This document shows, one piece after another, positions 16,814 to 26,148 of a stretch of 64,000 bases of DNA. Positions within the stretch are counted from its first letter, which is position 1. Every line of letters begins with the position of its first letter. The position numbers and the translations under genes were made by a program. The notes under the pieces are model-generated. The model was not told the DNA's origin and made no database searches. It saw only the letters and a list, made by a program, of their open reading frames with translations. The stretch comes from Limnohabitans parvus II-B4 (GTDB lineage: Bacteria; Pseudomonadota; Gammaproteobacteria; Burkholderiales; Burkholderiaceae_C): the NCBI RefSeq assembly GCF_003063455.1, contig NZ_NESN01000001.1:124001-188000 (forward strand). Direction: 5' to 3'.

Positions 16814-18313
16814 TCAACGTGGCACGAGGAAAACAGACTTTTCAATCAATTCGGATTGCACTTGGCCACCCTCATTGAGAGCGCTGATCTTGAATTGAAT
16901 CGGGTGTGACCCCGATGCCGCGGCATCATAGGGCAATTGAACGCGCACCGAAATCCAACGTGACTCAGTGGCGGCAACGCGTGCATCGCCTTCCAGCTGC
17001 AAAGTCATGTCACGCAATCCATCGACAGACAGATCAAAGTTCATGGGCGTCTCAGCCGCATTCATGATCTGCAGGCGATACACGTTTTCGATCTTGCCGC
17101 CTGCGACGATTCGGGCCAGCGAGGCGCGGTCGCGCACCACATCGACCTTGAAAGGCTTACGCAAACCCAAACTGGTCAACAGGGCCGCGACCACCACCAC
17201 CAAAATAGTGATGTACAAAATCACCCGTGGACGGAACACATGACGCAGTGTCTGCTCTTTGGTCCATCCATTTTTCATGGCGTGCTCGGTCGAGTATTTG
17301 ACCAAACCACGTGGATAGCCTACCTTGTCCATGACGGTATCGCACACGTCGGCACACGCGCCGCAGCCAATGCACTCGTATTGCAGGCCTTTGCGAATGT
17401 CGATGCCTGTTGGACACACCTGCACGCACAAACTGCAGTCCACGCAGGCCCCCAAACCCAATGCAGATGGATCGGCTTTTTTGGATCGTGGACCTCGGGG
17501 TTCGCCTCGTTCCGTGTCATAGGTGACGATCAGCGTGTCCTTGTCAAACATAGCGCTTTGGAAACGCGCATAGGGGCACATGTATTTACAAACCTGTTCA
17601 CGCATGAACCCAGCGTTGCCATAGGTTGCAAAGGCATAAAAGAACACCCAGAAAACTTCCCAGGAACTCATGTTCCCGAGGAAAAATTCCATACCAAGGT
17701 CCTTGATGGGCGTGAAATAACCCACGAAGGTGAAGCCGGTCCACATGGCAATGGCCAGCCAAAAAATATGCTTATAAACTTTCTTGAAAAGTTTCTCGAG
17801 CGACAGTTTCTCACCGTCGAGGCGGATACGGGCACTTCGGTCGCCTTCGACCTTGCGCTCAACCCACAAGAAAATTTCGCTGTAGACCGTCTGTGGGCAG
17901 GCATAACCACACCATAAACGCCCTGCAACAGCTGTGAACAGGAACAATGAAAAGGCCGAGATCACCAAGATCGCGGTCAGATAGATGAAGTCTTGTGGGT
18001 ACAAGACAAAACCAAAAATATAGAAGCGTCGTGCACCCAAATCGAACAGCACTGCTTGGCGCTGGCCCCACTCGATCCAGGGCAATCCATAAAAAACCAG
18101 TTGTGTCAGGACCACCATGAACCAGCGCCATTTGGCAAAAATGCCTTGTACGCTACGCGGGTAAATTTTCTGTGTCGCGGCATAGAGTGACACCATCTGA
18201 ACGTCATCTTCAGAATTCTCTGTCGATGCGACCGGGACGATGGGCACAATTTTCCGGGAAGGGTTTTCTTTGGAGTCCAAAACACTGCTTTCAAATGCAC
18301 AGAACACCCTCAT
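16814..18313 (-). CDS. ccoG: cytochrome c oxidase accessory protein CcoG
   Basis: A 499-residue membrane ferredoxin-type protein. After a variable 35-residue N-terminus comes the family string YAATQKIYPRSVQG, then about five membrane segments with GRLWCGYACPQTVYSE, and two [4Fe-4S] sites, CVDCSLCVQVCP and CIGCGACADVC. A C-terminal periplasmic immunoglobulin-like domain follows the last helix. CcoG is a copper reductase that helps to supply Cu(I) for the cbb3 oxidase. It follows ccoP by about 40 bases. The exact start is uncertain: a downstream start near residue 12 or 40 would also keep the conserved part. Confidence 0.93.
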   Translation of the reverse strand: MRVFCAFESSVLDSKENPSRKIVPIVPVASTENSEDDVQMVSLYAATQKIYPRSVQGIFAKWRWFMVVLTQLVFYGLPWIEWGQRQAVLFDLGARRFYIFGFVLYPQDFIYLTAILVISAFSLFLFTAVAGRLWCGYACPQTVYSEIFLWVERKVEGDRSARIRLDGEKLSLEKLFKKVYKHIFWLAIAMWTGFTFVGYFTPIKDLGMEFFLGNMSSWEVFWVFFYAFATYGNAGFMREQVCKYMCPYARFQSAMFDKDTLIVTYDTERGEPRGPRSKKADPSALGLGACVDCSLCVQVCPTGIDIRKGLQYECIGCGACADVCDTVMDKVGYPRGLVKYSTEHAMKNGWTKEQTLRHVFRPRVILYITILVVVVAALLTSLGLRKPFKVDVVRDRASLARIVAGGKIENVYRLQIMNAAETPMNFDLSVDGLRDMTLQLEGDARVAATESRWISVRVQLPYDAAASGSHPIQFKISALNEGGQVQSELIEKSVFLVPR

Positions 18314-18352
18314 GGGGTGTCCTGCGTCGATGACCTACTGCTCAGAGCCGCC

Positions 18353-19267
18353 TTATTGAGCTACGGCTGTCTTATTCGACAAGCCCCAGACATAAGAAGC
18401 CAATACGTGGATCTGGCCTTCTGTTAGTTTGGATGCCTGTGCGGGCATCTGGTTGACTTTGCCGTTATTGATCATGTTGACGATGGCGTTTTCACCCCAA
18501 CCGTGCAACCAAACATCGTCGGTCAAGTTGGGGGCACCCATGGCGTGATTGCCTTTGCCGTCCATGCCGTGACATGCAGCACAAGCACCAAACTTGGACT
18601 TGCCCAACGATGCTCGCAATGAGTCATGCGGACTGCCAGACAGGCTGAGTACGTAATGGGCCACATTACGAACATCTTCGGGGGTTCCCACGGCTGCGGC
18701 CATCGGGGGCATATTGCCGTTGCGCCCTTGTGTCAGAGTCGCCTTGATGACGTCCGGAGAGCCACCGTACAACCAGTCGTTATCGGCCAAATTCGGGAAA
18801 CCTTTGCTGCCACGGGCATCTGATCCATGGCACTGTGCGCAGTTGTTCATGAACAAGCGGTCACCAATGGCCATGGCCTGGGGGTCTTTGGATACTTCTT
18901 CAGGCGACATGCCCGAAAACTTGGCATACAAAGGCGCCACTTCGGCGTTGGCTTTGGCCACTTCGGCGTCGTATTGACCGGCCGATGTCCAGCCGAACTT
19001 ACCCGCCAGATTGCCCACACCGGGGTACATGGCCAGATACACAAAGGCGAACACGATGGTGATGATGAACAAGCCCACCCACCAGCGTGGCAGAGGGTTG
19101 TTCATTTCACGCAGATCGCCGTCCCAGACGTGGCCGGTGGTGTTGTCGTTGGCCGTCATGGCCTTGGCTTTGCCGCTGAACCACAGAAGGATCAGGCAGG
19201 CGATGATGCTGACCAGCGTGATGCCAGCCACATACAAGTGCCAGAAATTGCTGATGAAGTCACTCAT
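18353..19267 (-). CDS. ccoP: cbb3-type cytochrome c oxidase subunit III (dihaem)
   Basis: The 304-residue protein has two N-terminal membrane helices (about 8-30 and 62-85) separated by HVWDGDLREMNNPLPRWW, the CcoP signature. Two cytochrome c domains follow, with haem motifs CAQCH and CAACH and distal methionines in GNMPPM and NQMPAQ. It passes electrons from soluble cytochromes to CcoO and CcoN on the periplasmic side of the inner membrane. It is preceded by ccoQ with a 36-base gap. Confidence 0.96.
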   Translation of the reverse strand: MSDFISNFWHLYVAGITLVSIIACLILLWFSGKAKAMTANDNTTGHVWDGDLREMNNPLPRWWVGLFIITIVFAFVYLAMYPGVGNLAGKFGWTSAGQYDAEVAKANAEVAPLYAKFSGMSPEEVSKDPQAMAIGDRLFMNNCAQCHGSDARGSKGFPNLADNDWLYGGSPDVIKATLTQGRNGNMPPMAAAVGTPEDVRNVAHYVLSLSGSPHDSLRASLGKSKFGACAACHGMDGKGNHAMGAPNLTDDVWLHGWGENAIVNMINNGKVNQMPAQASKLTEGQIHVLASYVWGLSNKTAVAQ

Positions 19268-19303
19268 TTCGATTCCTTTAGTTTTTTATGCAGTGAGGAC
19301 AAT

Positions 19304-19444
19304 TCAGTCTTCCTGACGAAACGGCAGTTGCGCAGCTTCATCGAAATCGGCTTGGTTACGGCGTGACATGGTCCACCAGATGATGCCCAGGAAGATGACA
19401 AAGGTGACCACCGTCACGATGGAGCGCAGGATATTGATGTCCAT
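19304..19444 (-). CDS. ccoQ: cbb3-type cytochrome c oxidase subunit CcoQ
   Basis: A 46-residue single-span protein: MDINILRSIVTVVTFVIF opens into one membrane helix, then TMSRRNQADFDEAAQLPF, the usual charged CcoQ tail. The start ATG at 19444 lies 14 bases after the ccoO stop. CcoQ stabilises the oxidase complex. Length and place between ccoO and ccoP make the call secure in spite of its small size. Confidence 0.9.
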   Translation of the reverse strand: MDINILRSIVTVVTFVIFLGIIWWTMSRRNQADFDEAAQLPFRQED

Positions 19445-19458
19445 GGCGTGTGCTCCGT

Positions 19459-20085
19459 TTATTTGCGGTGAATGCCCATACCTTGCAGGTACGCAATCAC
19501 AGCATCCAGCTCGGTCTTGCCCTTGACGTCTTCGGTTGCCTTGGCAATTTCTTCGTCGCTGTAAGGCGCGCCCAATGTGCGCAAGCCTTTCATGTGAGCG
19601 GGCAAGCTGGCTCCGTCCACGGGGTTCTTTTCGAGCCAAGCATACGCAGGCATGTTGGACTCAGGCACGACATCACGTGGGTTGGTCAAGTGAATGCGGT
19701 GCCATTCGTCGCTGTAACGGCCGCCCACACGGGCCAGGTCAGGACCGGTGCGCTTGGAACCCCACTGGAAGGGGTGGTCGTACACGAACTCGCCGGCCAC
19801 CGAGTAGGCACCGTAGCGCAAAGTCTCTGCGCGGAAGGGTCGGATCATCTGCGAGTGGCAGTTGTAGCAGCCTTCGCGCACATACACATCACGCCCCGCC
19901 ACTTGCAGCGCGGTGTAAGGCTTGAGACCTTCGACCGGCTGGGTAGTGGATTTCTGGAAGAACAGGGGCACGATTTCGACCATGCCGCCGACCAGCAACA
20001 CGATCAGGATCAGCACGATCATCAGGAAGTTGTTGGTCTCGATTTTTTCATGGGAGAGACCGCCCGATTTTTGGTTTTGAGCCAT
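19459..20085 (-). CDS. ccoO: cbb3-type cytochrome c oxidase subunit II (monohaem)
   Basis: A 208-residue protein with one membrane helix (about 20-42) and a periplasmic cytochrome c domain carrying the haem motif CYNCH within [14 protein letters not shown], a CcoO hallmark. The later SNMPAYAWL supplies the distal methionine. It receives electrons from CcoP and passes them to the haem-copper subunit CcoN. It follows ccoN by 13 bases. Confidence 0.96.
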   Translation of the reverse strand: MAQNQKSGGLSHEKIETNNFLMIVLILIVLLVGGMVEIVPLFFQKSTTQPVEGLKPYTALQVAGRDVYVREGCYNCHSQMIRPFRAETLRYGAYSVAGEFVYDHPFQWGSKRTGPDLARVGGRYSDEWHRIHLTNPRDVVPESNMPAYAWLEKNPVDGASLPAHMKGLRTLGAPYSDEEIAKATEDVKGKTELDAVIAYLQGMGIHRK

Positions 20086-20098
20086 TTTCTATTTCTCC

Positions 20099-21535
20099 TC
20101 AGGCGTGGGCTGTCAGGTTGGGAATCTGGACTTCAACGGAACGACCCTGGGTCGCTGTCTTGATCACGTTCCACAACATCACACACATGCCGCCCAGGTA
20201 CAACAAACCGCCAAGCAGTCGCAGCACATAGAACGGGAAGGTGGCTTTCACCGACTCGACAAAGGTGTAGGTCAGGGTGCCATCGGCGTTGACTGCGCGC
20301 CACATCAGGCCCTGCATGACCCCGGCAATCCACATCGCGGCGATGTAAATCACGATACCGATGGTGGCGGTCCAGAAGTGGATTTCAATCGCTTTCACGC
20401 TGTACATCTTTTTCTGACCGAACAGACGGGGAATCAGGTAGTACATGGAGCCCATGGTCACCAAGCCCACCCAGCCCAGAGCGCCGGAGTGCACGTGGCC
20501 CACGGTCCAGTCGGTGTAGTGGCTGAGCGCGTTCACGGTCTTGATGGACATCATCGGACCTTCGAAGGTCGACATGCCGTAGAAAGACAGGGACACGATC
20601 AGGAAACGCAGGATCGGGTCGTCGCGCAGTTTGTGCCATGCGCCCGACAAGGTCATGATGCCGTTGATCATGCCGCCCCAGCTGGGGGCCAACAAAATCA
20701 GGGAGAAGACCATGCCGATCGACTGGGTCCAGTCAGGCAAAGCGGTGTAGTGCAGGTGGTGAGGACCGGCCCACATGTAGGTGAAGATCAGGGCCCAAAA
20801 GTGCACGATCGACAAGCGGTACGAGTACACAGGGCGCTCGGCCTGCTTGGGGATGAAGTAATACATCATGCCCAGGAAGCCCGCCGTCAGGAAGAAGCCC
20901 ACGGCGTTGTGGCCATACCACCACTGCACCATGGCGTCCTGGACACCGGCGTAAGCCGAGTAGGACTTCATCATGCCCACGGGCAGCGCGGCGCTGTTGA
21001 CCAGGTGCAGCAGCGCCACGGCGATGATGAACGCGCCAAAGAACCAGTTGGCCACATAAATGTGACGAACCTTGCGGGTGCCGATGGTGCCAAAGAACAC
21101 GATGGCAAATGAAACCCAGACCAAGGTGATCAGGATGTCAATCGGCCACTCCAGCTCGGCGTATTCCTTGCCGCTGGTGTAACCCAAAGGCAAGGTGATG
21201 GCCGCCAGCAAGATGACCAGTTGCCAGCCCCAAAAGGTGAAAGCGGCCAGTTTGTCGTTGAACAGACGGACGTTACAGGTGCGTTGCACCACGTAATAGG
21301 CCGATGCGAACAGGCCGCAACCGCCAAATGCAAAGATCACCGCATTGGTGTGCAGAGGACGCAAACGGCCATAACTGAGCCATGGGATGCCCAGATTCAG
21401 CTCGGGCCAGGTCAGCTGGGCCGCAATGATCACGCCCACAAGCATGCCCACCACACCCCAGACCACCGTCATGATGGCGAACTGCCGTACAACGGTGTCG
21501 TTGTAGGACGTCGCCTGCATATTGGCAAATTTCAT
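20099..21535 (-). CDS. ccoN: cbb3-type cytochrome c oxidase subunit I
   Basis: The 478-residue catalytic subunit has twelve membrane segments. Haem and copper ligands are visible in [15 protein letters not shown] (low-spin haem His), [19 protein letters not shown] (Cu-B His and Tyr region), [13 protein letters not shown] (two Cu-B His) and [16 protein letters not shown] (haem His pair). It reduces oxygen to water with high affinity and pumps protons. ATG 21535 is chosen over a GTG six bases upstream because AGAGG precedes it. A perfect FNR site lies 61 bases upstream. Confidence 0.97.
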   Translation of the reverse strand: MKFANMQATSYNDTVVRQFAIMTVVWGVVGMLVGVIIAAQLTWPELNLGIPWLSYGRLRPLHTNAVIFAFGGCGLFASAYYVVQRTCNVRLFNDKLAAFTFWGWQLVILLAAITLPLGYTSGKEYAELEWPIDILITLVWVSFAIVFFGTIGTRKVRHIYVANWFFGAFIIAVALLHLVNSAALPVGMMKSYSAYAGVQDAMVQWWYGHNAVGFFLTAGFLGMMYYFIPKQAERPVYSYRLSIVHFWALIFTYMWAGPHHLHYTALPDWTQSIGMVFSLILLAPSWGGMINGIMTLSGAWHKLRDDPILRFLIVSLSFYGMSTFEGPMMSIKTVNALSHYTDWTVGHVHSGALGWVGLVTMGSMYYLIPRLFGQKKMYSVKAIEIHFWTATIGIVIYIAAMWIAGVMQGLMWRAVNADGTLTYTFVESVKATFPFYVLRLLGGLLYLGGMCVMLWNVIKTATQGRSVEVQIPNLTAHA

Positions 21536-21576
21536 TTTCACCTCTTCTTTTTAAAAACTACTGCCAGAGTTTGACC

Positions 21577-21586
21577 GGGTATACAC
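21577..21586. promoter_or_regulatory. GGGTATACAC motif upstream of ccoN
   Basis: This near-palindrome differs from the GGGTATACCC near fnr only in one position. It lies between the FNR site and the ccoN start. On the minus strand it reads GTGTATACCC, which could hold a TATACC -10 box. Confidence 0.3.
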
Positions 21587-21595
21587 CGAGGCCAC

Positions 21596-21609
21596 TTGAT
21601 CGAAATCAA
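21596..21609. promoter_or_regulatory. FNR-type binding site upstream of ccoN
   Basis: TTGATCGAAATCAA is a perfect match to TTGAT-N4-ATCAA. It covers the stop codon of ccoS and lies 61 bases before the ccoN start, so ccoNOQP should have its own low-oxygen promoter inside the ccoI-ccoS-ccoN series. Confidence 0.85.
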
Positions 21610-21743
21610 TCGTTGCGCAAAATGCGCTCGCCTTCGGCCTCAATGTCCTCAAATTGGCCTCGGTGAATGGCCCACCAGAGCCCCGCAAGGATGAAAAACA
21701 CCAAAGCGACCGACAAAGGGATCAATAAATAAAGGATGTCCAT
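21606..21743 (-). CDS. ccoS: cbb3 oxidase maturation protein CcoS
   Basis: A 45-residue single-span protein: MDILYLLIPLSVALVFFILAG is the membrane part, followed by LWWAIHRGQFEDIEAEGERIL, a clear CcoS motif. The start lies 10 bases after the ccoI stop codon. CcoS is needed for insertion of haem b and Cu-B into CcoN. The stop codon overlaps the FNR site of the next operon. Confidence 0.9.
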   Translation of the reverse strand: MDILYLLIPLSVALVFFILAGLWWAIHRGQFEDIEAEGERILRND

Positions 21744-21753
21744 CGTGCTTTCC

Positions 21754-24150
21754 TCATGGGGACGTCGGCGTTGCGGGGTGGATGAGGTCGACATTTTGCA
21801 GTGGGACGGGGGTCAAGCCTTGTGCCAAGCGCAGCGCATTGAGCACGACCAACAGCGAACTGAGTGCCATGCCCAAGCCGGCAGCCCATGCGGGCAAAAA
21901 TCCCATCAGGGCCAAGGGCACACAAGCGGCGTTGTACACGGCCGCCCAAGCCAGGTTTTGTTTCACAATGCGCAGGGTTTGTCGGCTGCGTGTCACTGTA
22001 CTGACCAAAACACCCAGCTGCCCACCCATCAAGACAAAATCAGCTTTGGACTGCGCCAAAGGGACGGCCTGCCCCAGCGCAAACGACACATCTGCGCCAG
22101 CCAAGACCGGTCCATCGTTGAGGCCATCACCGACCATGGCCACGCGGTGACCTTGGGCTTGCCATTGCTTGAGCGCCTGCAATTTGTCTTGTGGGTTGCA
22201 CCCGCCGCGGGCATCTGGGATGCCCACCAATTGGGCGACCTGCGCCACAGCAGCGGGCCCATCGCCTGACAACACTTTCAGCGTCAGTCCCATCTTTTTC
22301 AGTTCCGCAACCACGCCGGGGGCTTCGGGACGCAGCTCTTCAGTCAATTCAAACGTCGCCAGCCAGCCCGCATCGTCGGCCAAACTGACTTGCAAATGGT
22401 GCCCATGAAAAGTGGGGGCCTTGCAAAACACGGCAGACCCCAAGCGCAAGCTCAGTTTGACACCACCGGGCATGTCCAGATCCCCTCGCATGCCCTGCCC
22501 TGCTTCTTCGCTCACATTTTGGGCAAGCAAGGCCTCCAAAGCTGGCAAATCACCGGCAAGCTGGGCTTGGCGGCGTGCTTCAGCCCACAAGGCACGGGAC
22601 ACCGGATGCCATGAGTGTCGCGCCAAAGTGGACGCCCAAGTCAGCGCCTGTTGAGGCAACACGCCAGAACGCGTATGAATCTGTGCCACCTCGAACGCGT
22701 CACGGGTCAATGTGCCTGTTTTGTCAAAAATCAGGGTGTCGATACCGGCCAGGTTTTGCAAGGCTTCCAGCCGCCTGACCAATACGCCGCTGCGAGCCAG
22801 CGCGCCTGCCGTAGCCAGCATGGCTGCGGGCGTTGCCAACGACAAGGCGCAAGGGCATGTCACGATCAACACAGCCACTGCCACCATCAAAGCGTGCGCA
22901 GGATCAGTTGGCCACCAGTAAATGGCCGAAGCGAAAGAAGCCAGCAGCACCGCGATCAAAAAGGGTTTGGCCCAGCGGTCCACCAGCAAGGCCATGGAAG
23001 GCTTGGACACCGAGGCGCTTTCCATCAGTGCCACGATTTGGGCATAGCGGGTGGCTGCACCAACCTGTTCAATTTGAACCTCCAGGGTTGCGCTCAGGTT
23101 GTGGCTGCCTGCAATGACCCGGTCCCCCACTTTGCGGGTCAGGGGAAGCGATTCACCGGAGAGCAAAGCTTCGTCCACTTGGGTTTGTCCTGACAGCACA
23201 AGACCATCGCCCGCAAAAGCCTCACCCGGCAGCACCTCGATCACATCCCCCACGCCCAGTCGCCTGATGGAGATGCGCTCCCATGTCCCATCCGGCAGGC
23301 GTTTGCGGATGCTGTCCGGCAAACGGTTGAGAACCGCTTCCAGCGCGCCGGCAGTGCGGTCGCGCAAGCGCAACTCCAGCCAACGCCCCATAAGCAGAAA
23401 AAAAACAAACATGGTCAGTGAATCGAAATACACCTCGGCACCGAATGGACCTGCAGGTTCAAAAGTGCCCAAGCTGCTGACCACGAAAGTCACCACCATG
23501 CCCAATGCAACCGGCAGGTCCATGCTCACTTGACGTTCCCGCAAGTCGCGCCAGGCACTGCCGAAAAAAGGCGCACAGGAGAAAAGCATCACCGGCAAAG
23601 ACAGCACCCATGAAGCCCACCGGAGCAGATGCATGGATTCGGCCGAGATGTCACCGGGTGCAGACACATACGCCGGGGTGGCATACATCATCACTTGCAT
23701 CATGCACATGGCGGCTACCGACAGGCGCCAGACCATGCGGCGAGCTTCCTGACGCCGATGCTCGTGTGCGTGCGCATCGTTCGCTGGCACGGCCTTATAG
23801 CCAAAGCGCTCAACCGATTGCATCCATTCTGAGGGGCGGGTTTGCTCTGGTGACCAAACGACCCGCCCTCTGTGGCTGGCTGAACTGATTTGGACCGATT
23901 CAACGCCGGGTACCGCACGCAAGGCGTCTTCGAGGGTGATGGCACAAGCGGCGCAATGCATGCCTTCAAACACCACACTCGAACTCCAGTGCCCTGCCCT
24001 GTCTTTTTCGGGCAAGCTGAAAGCAGCCCATTCCGCCGGATCGTCCAGCAACTTCAAGCGGTCAGCGCTTTCCATCGGCATAGCCGCTTGCCCAACCAGC
24101 GCGGAGGCATGCAAATCAGGCAAAGATGGCAAAACATTGACTTGTGTCAT
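21754..24150 (-). CDS. ccoI: copper-exporting P1B-type ATPase for cbb3 oxidase assembly
   Basis: A 798-residue P-type ATPase. An N-terminal metal-binding domain carries GMHCAACAITLED; eight membrane segments include the CPC ion site (TCPCALSLATPAA). The phosphorylation motif is DKTGTLT, the actuator motif SGESLPL, and the hinge GDGLNDGPVLAGADVS. The placement of CcoI/FixI with ccoS and ccoN identifies the oxidase-specific Cu pump rather than a general copper-resistance CopA. A start at ATG 24150 (MTQVNVL) is chosen. An upstream ATG would lie in the FNR site. Confidence 0.92.
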   Translation of the reverse strand: MTQVNVLPSLPDLHASALVGQAAMPMESADRLKLLDDPAEWAAFSLPEKDRAGHWSSSVVFEGMHCAACAITLEDALRAVPGVESVQISSASHRGRVVWSPEQTRPSEWMQSVERFGYKAVPANDAHAHEHRRQEARRMVWRLSVAAMCMMQVMMYATPAYVSAPGDISAESMHLLRWASWVLSLPVMLFSCAPFFGSAWRDLRERQVSMDLPVALGMVVTFVVSSLGTFEPAGPFGAEVYFDSLTMFVFFLLMGRWLELRLRDRTAGALEAVLNRLPDSIRKRLPDGTWERISIRRLGVGDVIEVLPGEAFAGDGLVLSGQTQVDEALLSGESLPLTRKVGDRVIAGSHNLSATLEVQIEQVGAATRYAQIVALMESASVSKPSMALLVDRWAKPFLIAVLLASFASAIYWWPTDPAHALMVAVAVLIVTCPCALSLATPAAMLATAGALARSGVLVRRLEALQNLAGIDTLIFDKTGTLTRDAFEVAQIHTRSGVLPQQALTWASTLARHSWHPVSRALWAEARRQAQLAGDLPALEALLAQNVSEEAGQGMRGDLDMPGGVKLSLRLGSAVFCKAPTFHGHHLQVSLADDAGWLATFELTEELRPEAPGVVAELKKMGLTLKVLSGDGPAAVAQVAQLVGIPDARGGCNPQDKLQALKQWQAQGHRVAMVGDGLNDGPVLAGADVSFALGQAVPLAQSKADFVLMGGQLGVLVSTVTRSRQTLRIVKQNLAWAAVYNAACVPLALMGFLPAWAAGLGMALSSLLVVLNALRLAQGLTPVPLQNVDLIHPATPTSP

Positions 24151-24184
24151 GTTCAGAAGATACGACAGAAGAGGCGAAGAAAGC

Positions 24185-24198
24185 TTGACGTGCATCAA
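24185..24198. promoter_or_regulatory. FNR-type binding site between ccoI and the universal stress gene
   Basis: TTGACGTGCATCAA matches TTGAT-N4-ATCAA in nine of ten positions. It is 34 bases from the ccoI start and 57 from the usp start in the divergent region, so it may serve both promoters. Confidence 0.75.
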
Positions 24199-24255
24199 TT
24201 GATCCGGGGCTGCGCTCTTTTATGCTGGCTTTTTACAACCCTTCAGGAGCACTCC

Positions 24256-24699
24256 ATGTACAAACGCATTCTCGTGGCCACCGATGGTTCTACCTTGTCC
24301 AAAAAAGCCGTTGCCAGCGCCATTGAGCTGGCTGCAACTTGCGGTGCTGAATTGGTCGCACTCAAGGTGGTGCCCCGTTACCCCCAAGCGTACTTTGAAG
24401 GCAGCATTCCTTTGTCTGCTGAAGAAATTTCACGCATTGAAACGCAATGGACAGAGTCTGCGCAGGTGCAACTGGCGGCTATTGAAAAAGCGGCCAAAGG
24501 CAAAGGCGTCGCCACCAAAGCGATCACGGTCAAATCGGATGTCGTTTCCGACGCCATCATTGCCGCCGCCAAAAAACAAAAAGCCGATCTGATCGTCATG
24601 GCCTCGCACGGACGCAAAGGCATCAAGCGTTTGCTGCTGGGCAGCGAGACCCAACAAGTCCTGACACACTCACACATTCCGGTACTCGTTTTGCGCTGA
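24256..24699 (+). CDS. UspA-family universal stress protein
   Basis: A 147-residue single Usp domain. It starts with KRILVATDGSTLSKKAVASAIELA and ends with the nucleotide-binding pattern VMASHGRKGIKRLLLGSETQQVLTHSHIPVLVL (G-2x-G-9x-G-S/T form), so ATP binding is expected. CAGGAG precedes the ATG by a good distance. Usp proteins of this kind are often induced by low oxygen in betaproteobacteria, and the FNR-type site upstream agrees with that. The target is unknown. Confidence 0.9.
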   Translation: MYKRILVATDGSTLSKKAVASAIELAATCGAELVALKVVPRYPQAYFEGSIPLSAEEISRIETQWTESAQVQLAAIEKAAKGKGVATKAITVKSDVVSDAIIAAAKKQKADLIVMASHGRKGIKRLLLGSETQQVLTHSHIPVLVLR

Positions 24700-24701
24700 A
24701 C

Positions 24702-24719
24702 GGGTATGGATCGATACCC
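24702..24719. repeat. inverted repeat GGGTAT/ATACCC after the usp gene
   Basis: GGGTAT (24702-24707) and ATACCC (24714-24719) flank GGATCG; a further GGGTATAC lies at 24726-24733. The stem has no T tract, so it may be an operator for the next gene rather than a terminator. Confidence 0.4.
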
Positions 24720-24773
24720 TGATTTGGGTATACAAATAACTACAATGGTTCTCTATTCAAAAGAGGACTTGAT

Positions 24774-26096
24774 GTGGTGATCCGATGGTTAGAACAAGCA
24801 TTCAGTGCCAAGCGGTCTGTGGTGTGGGCGCTGTTGCAAACTGCTTTGCTGGCAAGTTGTTTGGGCCTCATCTTCAGCGCCAAGCTGTCTGCGCAGGAAC
24901 TGGTCATCGAAAGTTGGCGCAAAGATGACCAGCTTTTCTGGGACCGCGTGATCATTCCTGCATTTCAGCGCAAGCATCCCGGCATCCGATTGAAGTTTGC
25001 GCCTGAGGAAGCCCTGCTCTACGACGGACGGCTGTACTCCCGTCTGTCGACACGAGCGGCTGGAGATGTCGTTTTTTGTCGCCCATTTGATGGTGGGTTA
25101 CGCTTGAACGACAAGGGATTCTTACAAGCCCTGACCGAAAAACAACTCGAAAACTTCGACCCCAAAGCGCGGCGAGCCTGGACCACAGACGATGGAAAAA
25201 CCACTTATTGTCTGCCCGTGGCCTATGTCATCCATGGCATCTTCTACAACAAGGAGATTTTCCGGCAGTTGCAGCTTGAGCCACCGAAAACCGAGGCCGA
25301 ATTCATGGACAGGCTCCAAAAAGTGGCAGCCGCAGGCAAAACCACACCTTTGGCCTTGGGAACGGCCGACATGTGGGAAGCGACTCAGGTGATCTTCACG
25401 GGCATGGGGCCCAACTTCTGGGGCGGTGAAAAAGCACGACATGGGCTGATGAATGGCAGCCGGAAATTCACCGATCCCGAATTCATTAAAGCTTGGCGAA
25501 TGATGAGCCAGTTCAAGCCCTACATGCATCCGAGGCAAACCGAAATGTCCAACAGCGACATCCAGCTGTTGTTTGCGACCGGGAACGCGGCCATTTATCC
25601 CACAGGTTCTTGGGATATCGACTTTTTGCGGAGCACCAGTTTTGCTTACAAAAAACAAATCGACATGGGCGTCTTCAAACCCCCTCTCGAAAACAAGAAC
25701 GAGCGTTGTCATTTGTCAGTTCATCCTGATTTCGGTATCGGCATCAACAAAAACACACGCCATCCGGAAGCAACCCAACTGCTCATCGAATGGTTGGCAT
25801 CCCAAGAGTTCGCACAACTGATGACAAACACCTTGAGCGGCTTCTTTTCATTGTCAAAACACACCGTAGCGATCAACGACCCCTTGAGCTTGGAGATGAT
25901 GAACTGGCGCAAAGAGTGCGATGACACCATCCGCATCAATGCGGAAAAGCTCAACCGCGTATGGCCCTCAATGGAAGAGGAGCTCTGGTACGTGAATGTG
26001 AAAGTCGTCAACCAGGAAATGACACCAGAACAAGCCGCTCAATACATCCAGCGGATCCACGAAAAGAACGCTTACATTCAGTCAGTAGCCCCTTAA
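24774..26096 (+). CDS. extracellular solute-binding protein family 1 (sugar type), orphan
   Basis: The 440-residue product has a long N-terminal region with a hydrophobic segment (about 18-40, ending KLSAQE) that can act as signal peptide. The mature protein begins ELVIESWRKDDQLFWDRVIIPAFQRKHPGI, a typical MalE/UgpB-like opening, and has FATGNAAIYPTGSWDIDFL later on. GTG is the start, 8 bases after AGAGGA; a TACAAT box lies 27 bases upstream. There is no permease or ATPase gene beside it, so it may work with a distant ABC transporter or as ligand sensor. The ligand, presumably a carbohydrate, is not evident. Confidence 0.8.
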   Translation: MVIRWLEQAFSAKRSVVWALLQTALLASCLGLIFSAKLSAQELVIESWRKDDQLFWDRVIIPAFQRKHPGIRLKFAPEEALLYDGRLYSRLSTRAAGDVVFCRPFDGGLRLNDKGFLQALTEKQLENFDPKARRAWTTDDGKTTYCLPVAYVIHGIFYNKEIFRQLQLEPPKTEAEFMDRLQKVAAAGKTTPLALGTADMWEATQVIFTGMGPNFWGGEKARHGLMNGSRKFTDPEFIKAWRMMSQFKPYMHPRQTEMSNSDIQLLFATGNAAIYPTGSWDIDFLRSTSFAYKKQIDMGVFKPPLENKNERCHLSVHPDFGIGINKNTRHPEATQLLIEWLASQEFAQLMTNTLSGFFSLSKHTVAINDPLSLEMMNWRKECDDTIRINAEKLNRVWPSMEEELWYVNVKVVNQEMTPEQAAQYIQRIHEKNAYIQSVAP

Positions 26097-26106
26097 ATGG
26101 CGAAAA

Positions 26107-26130
26107 AAAGACCGCCTCGGCGGTCTTTTA
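26107..26130. terminator. terminator between convergent binding-protein and matB genes
   Basis: AAAGACCGCC pairs with GGCGGTCTTT; A and T runs on both flanks make it usable in both directions. It is 10 bases after the stop of the binding-protein gene and just before the matB stop. Confidence 0.85.
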
Positions 26131-26148
26131 GGGTCTGCACTCAGCCGC

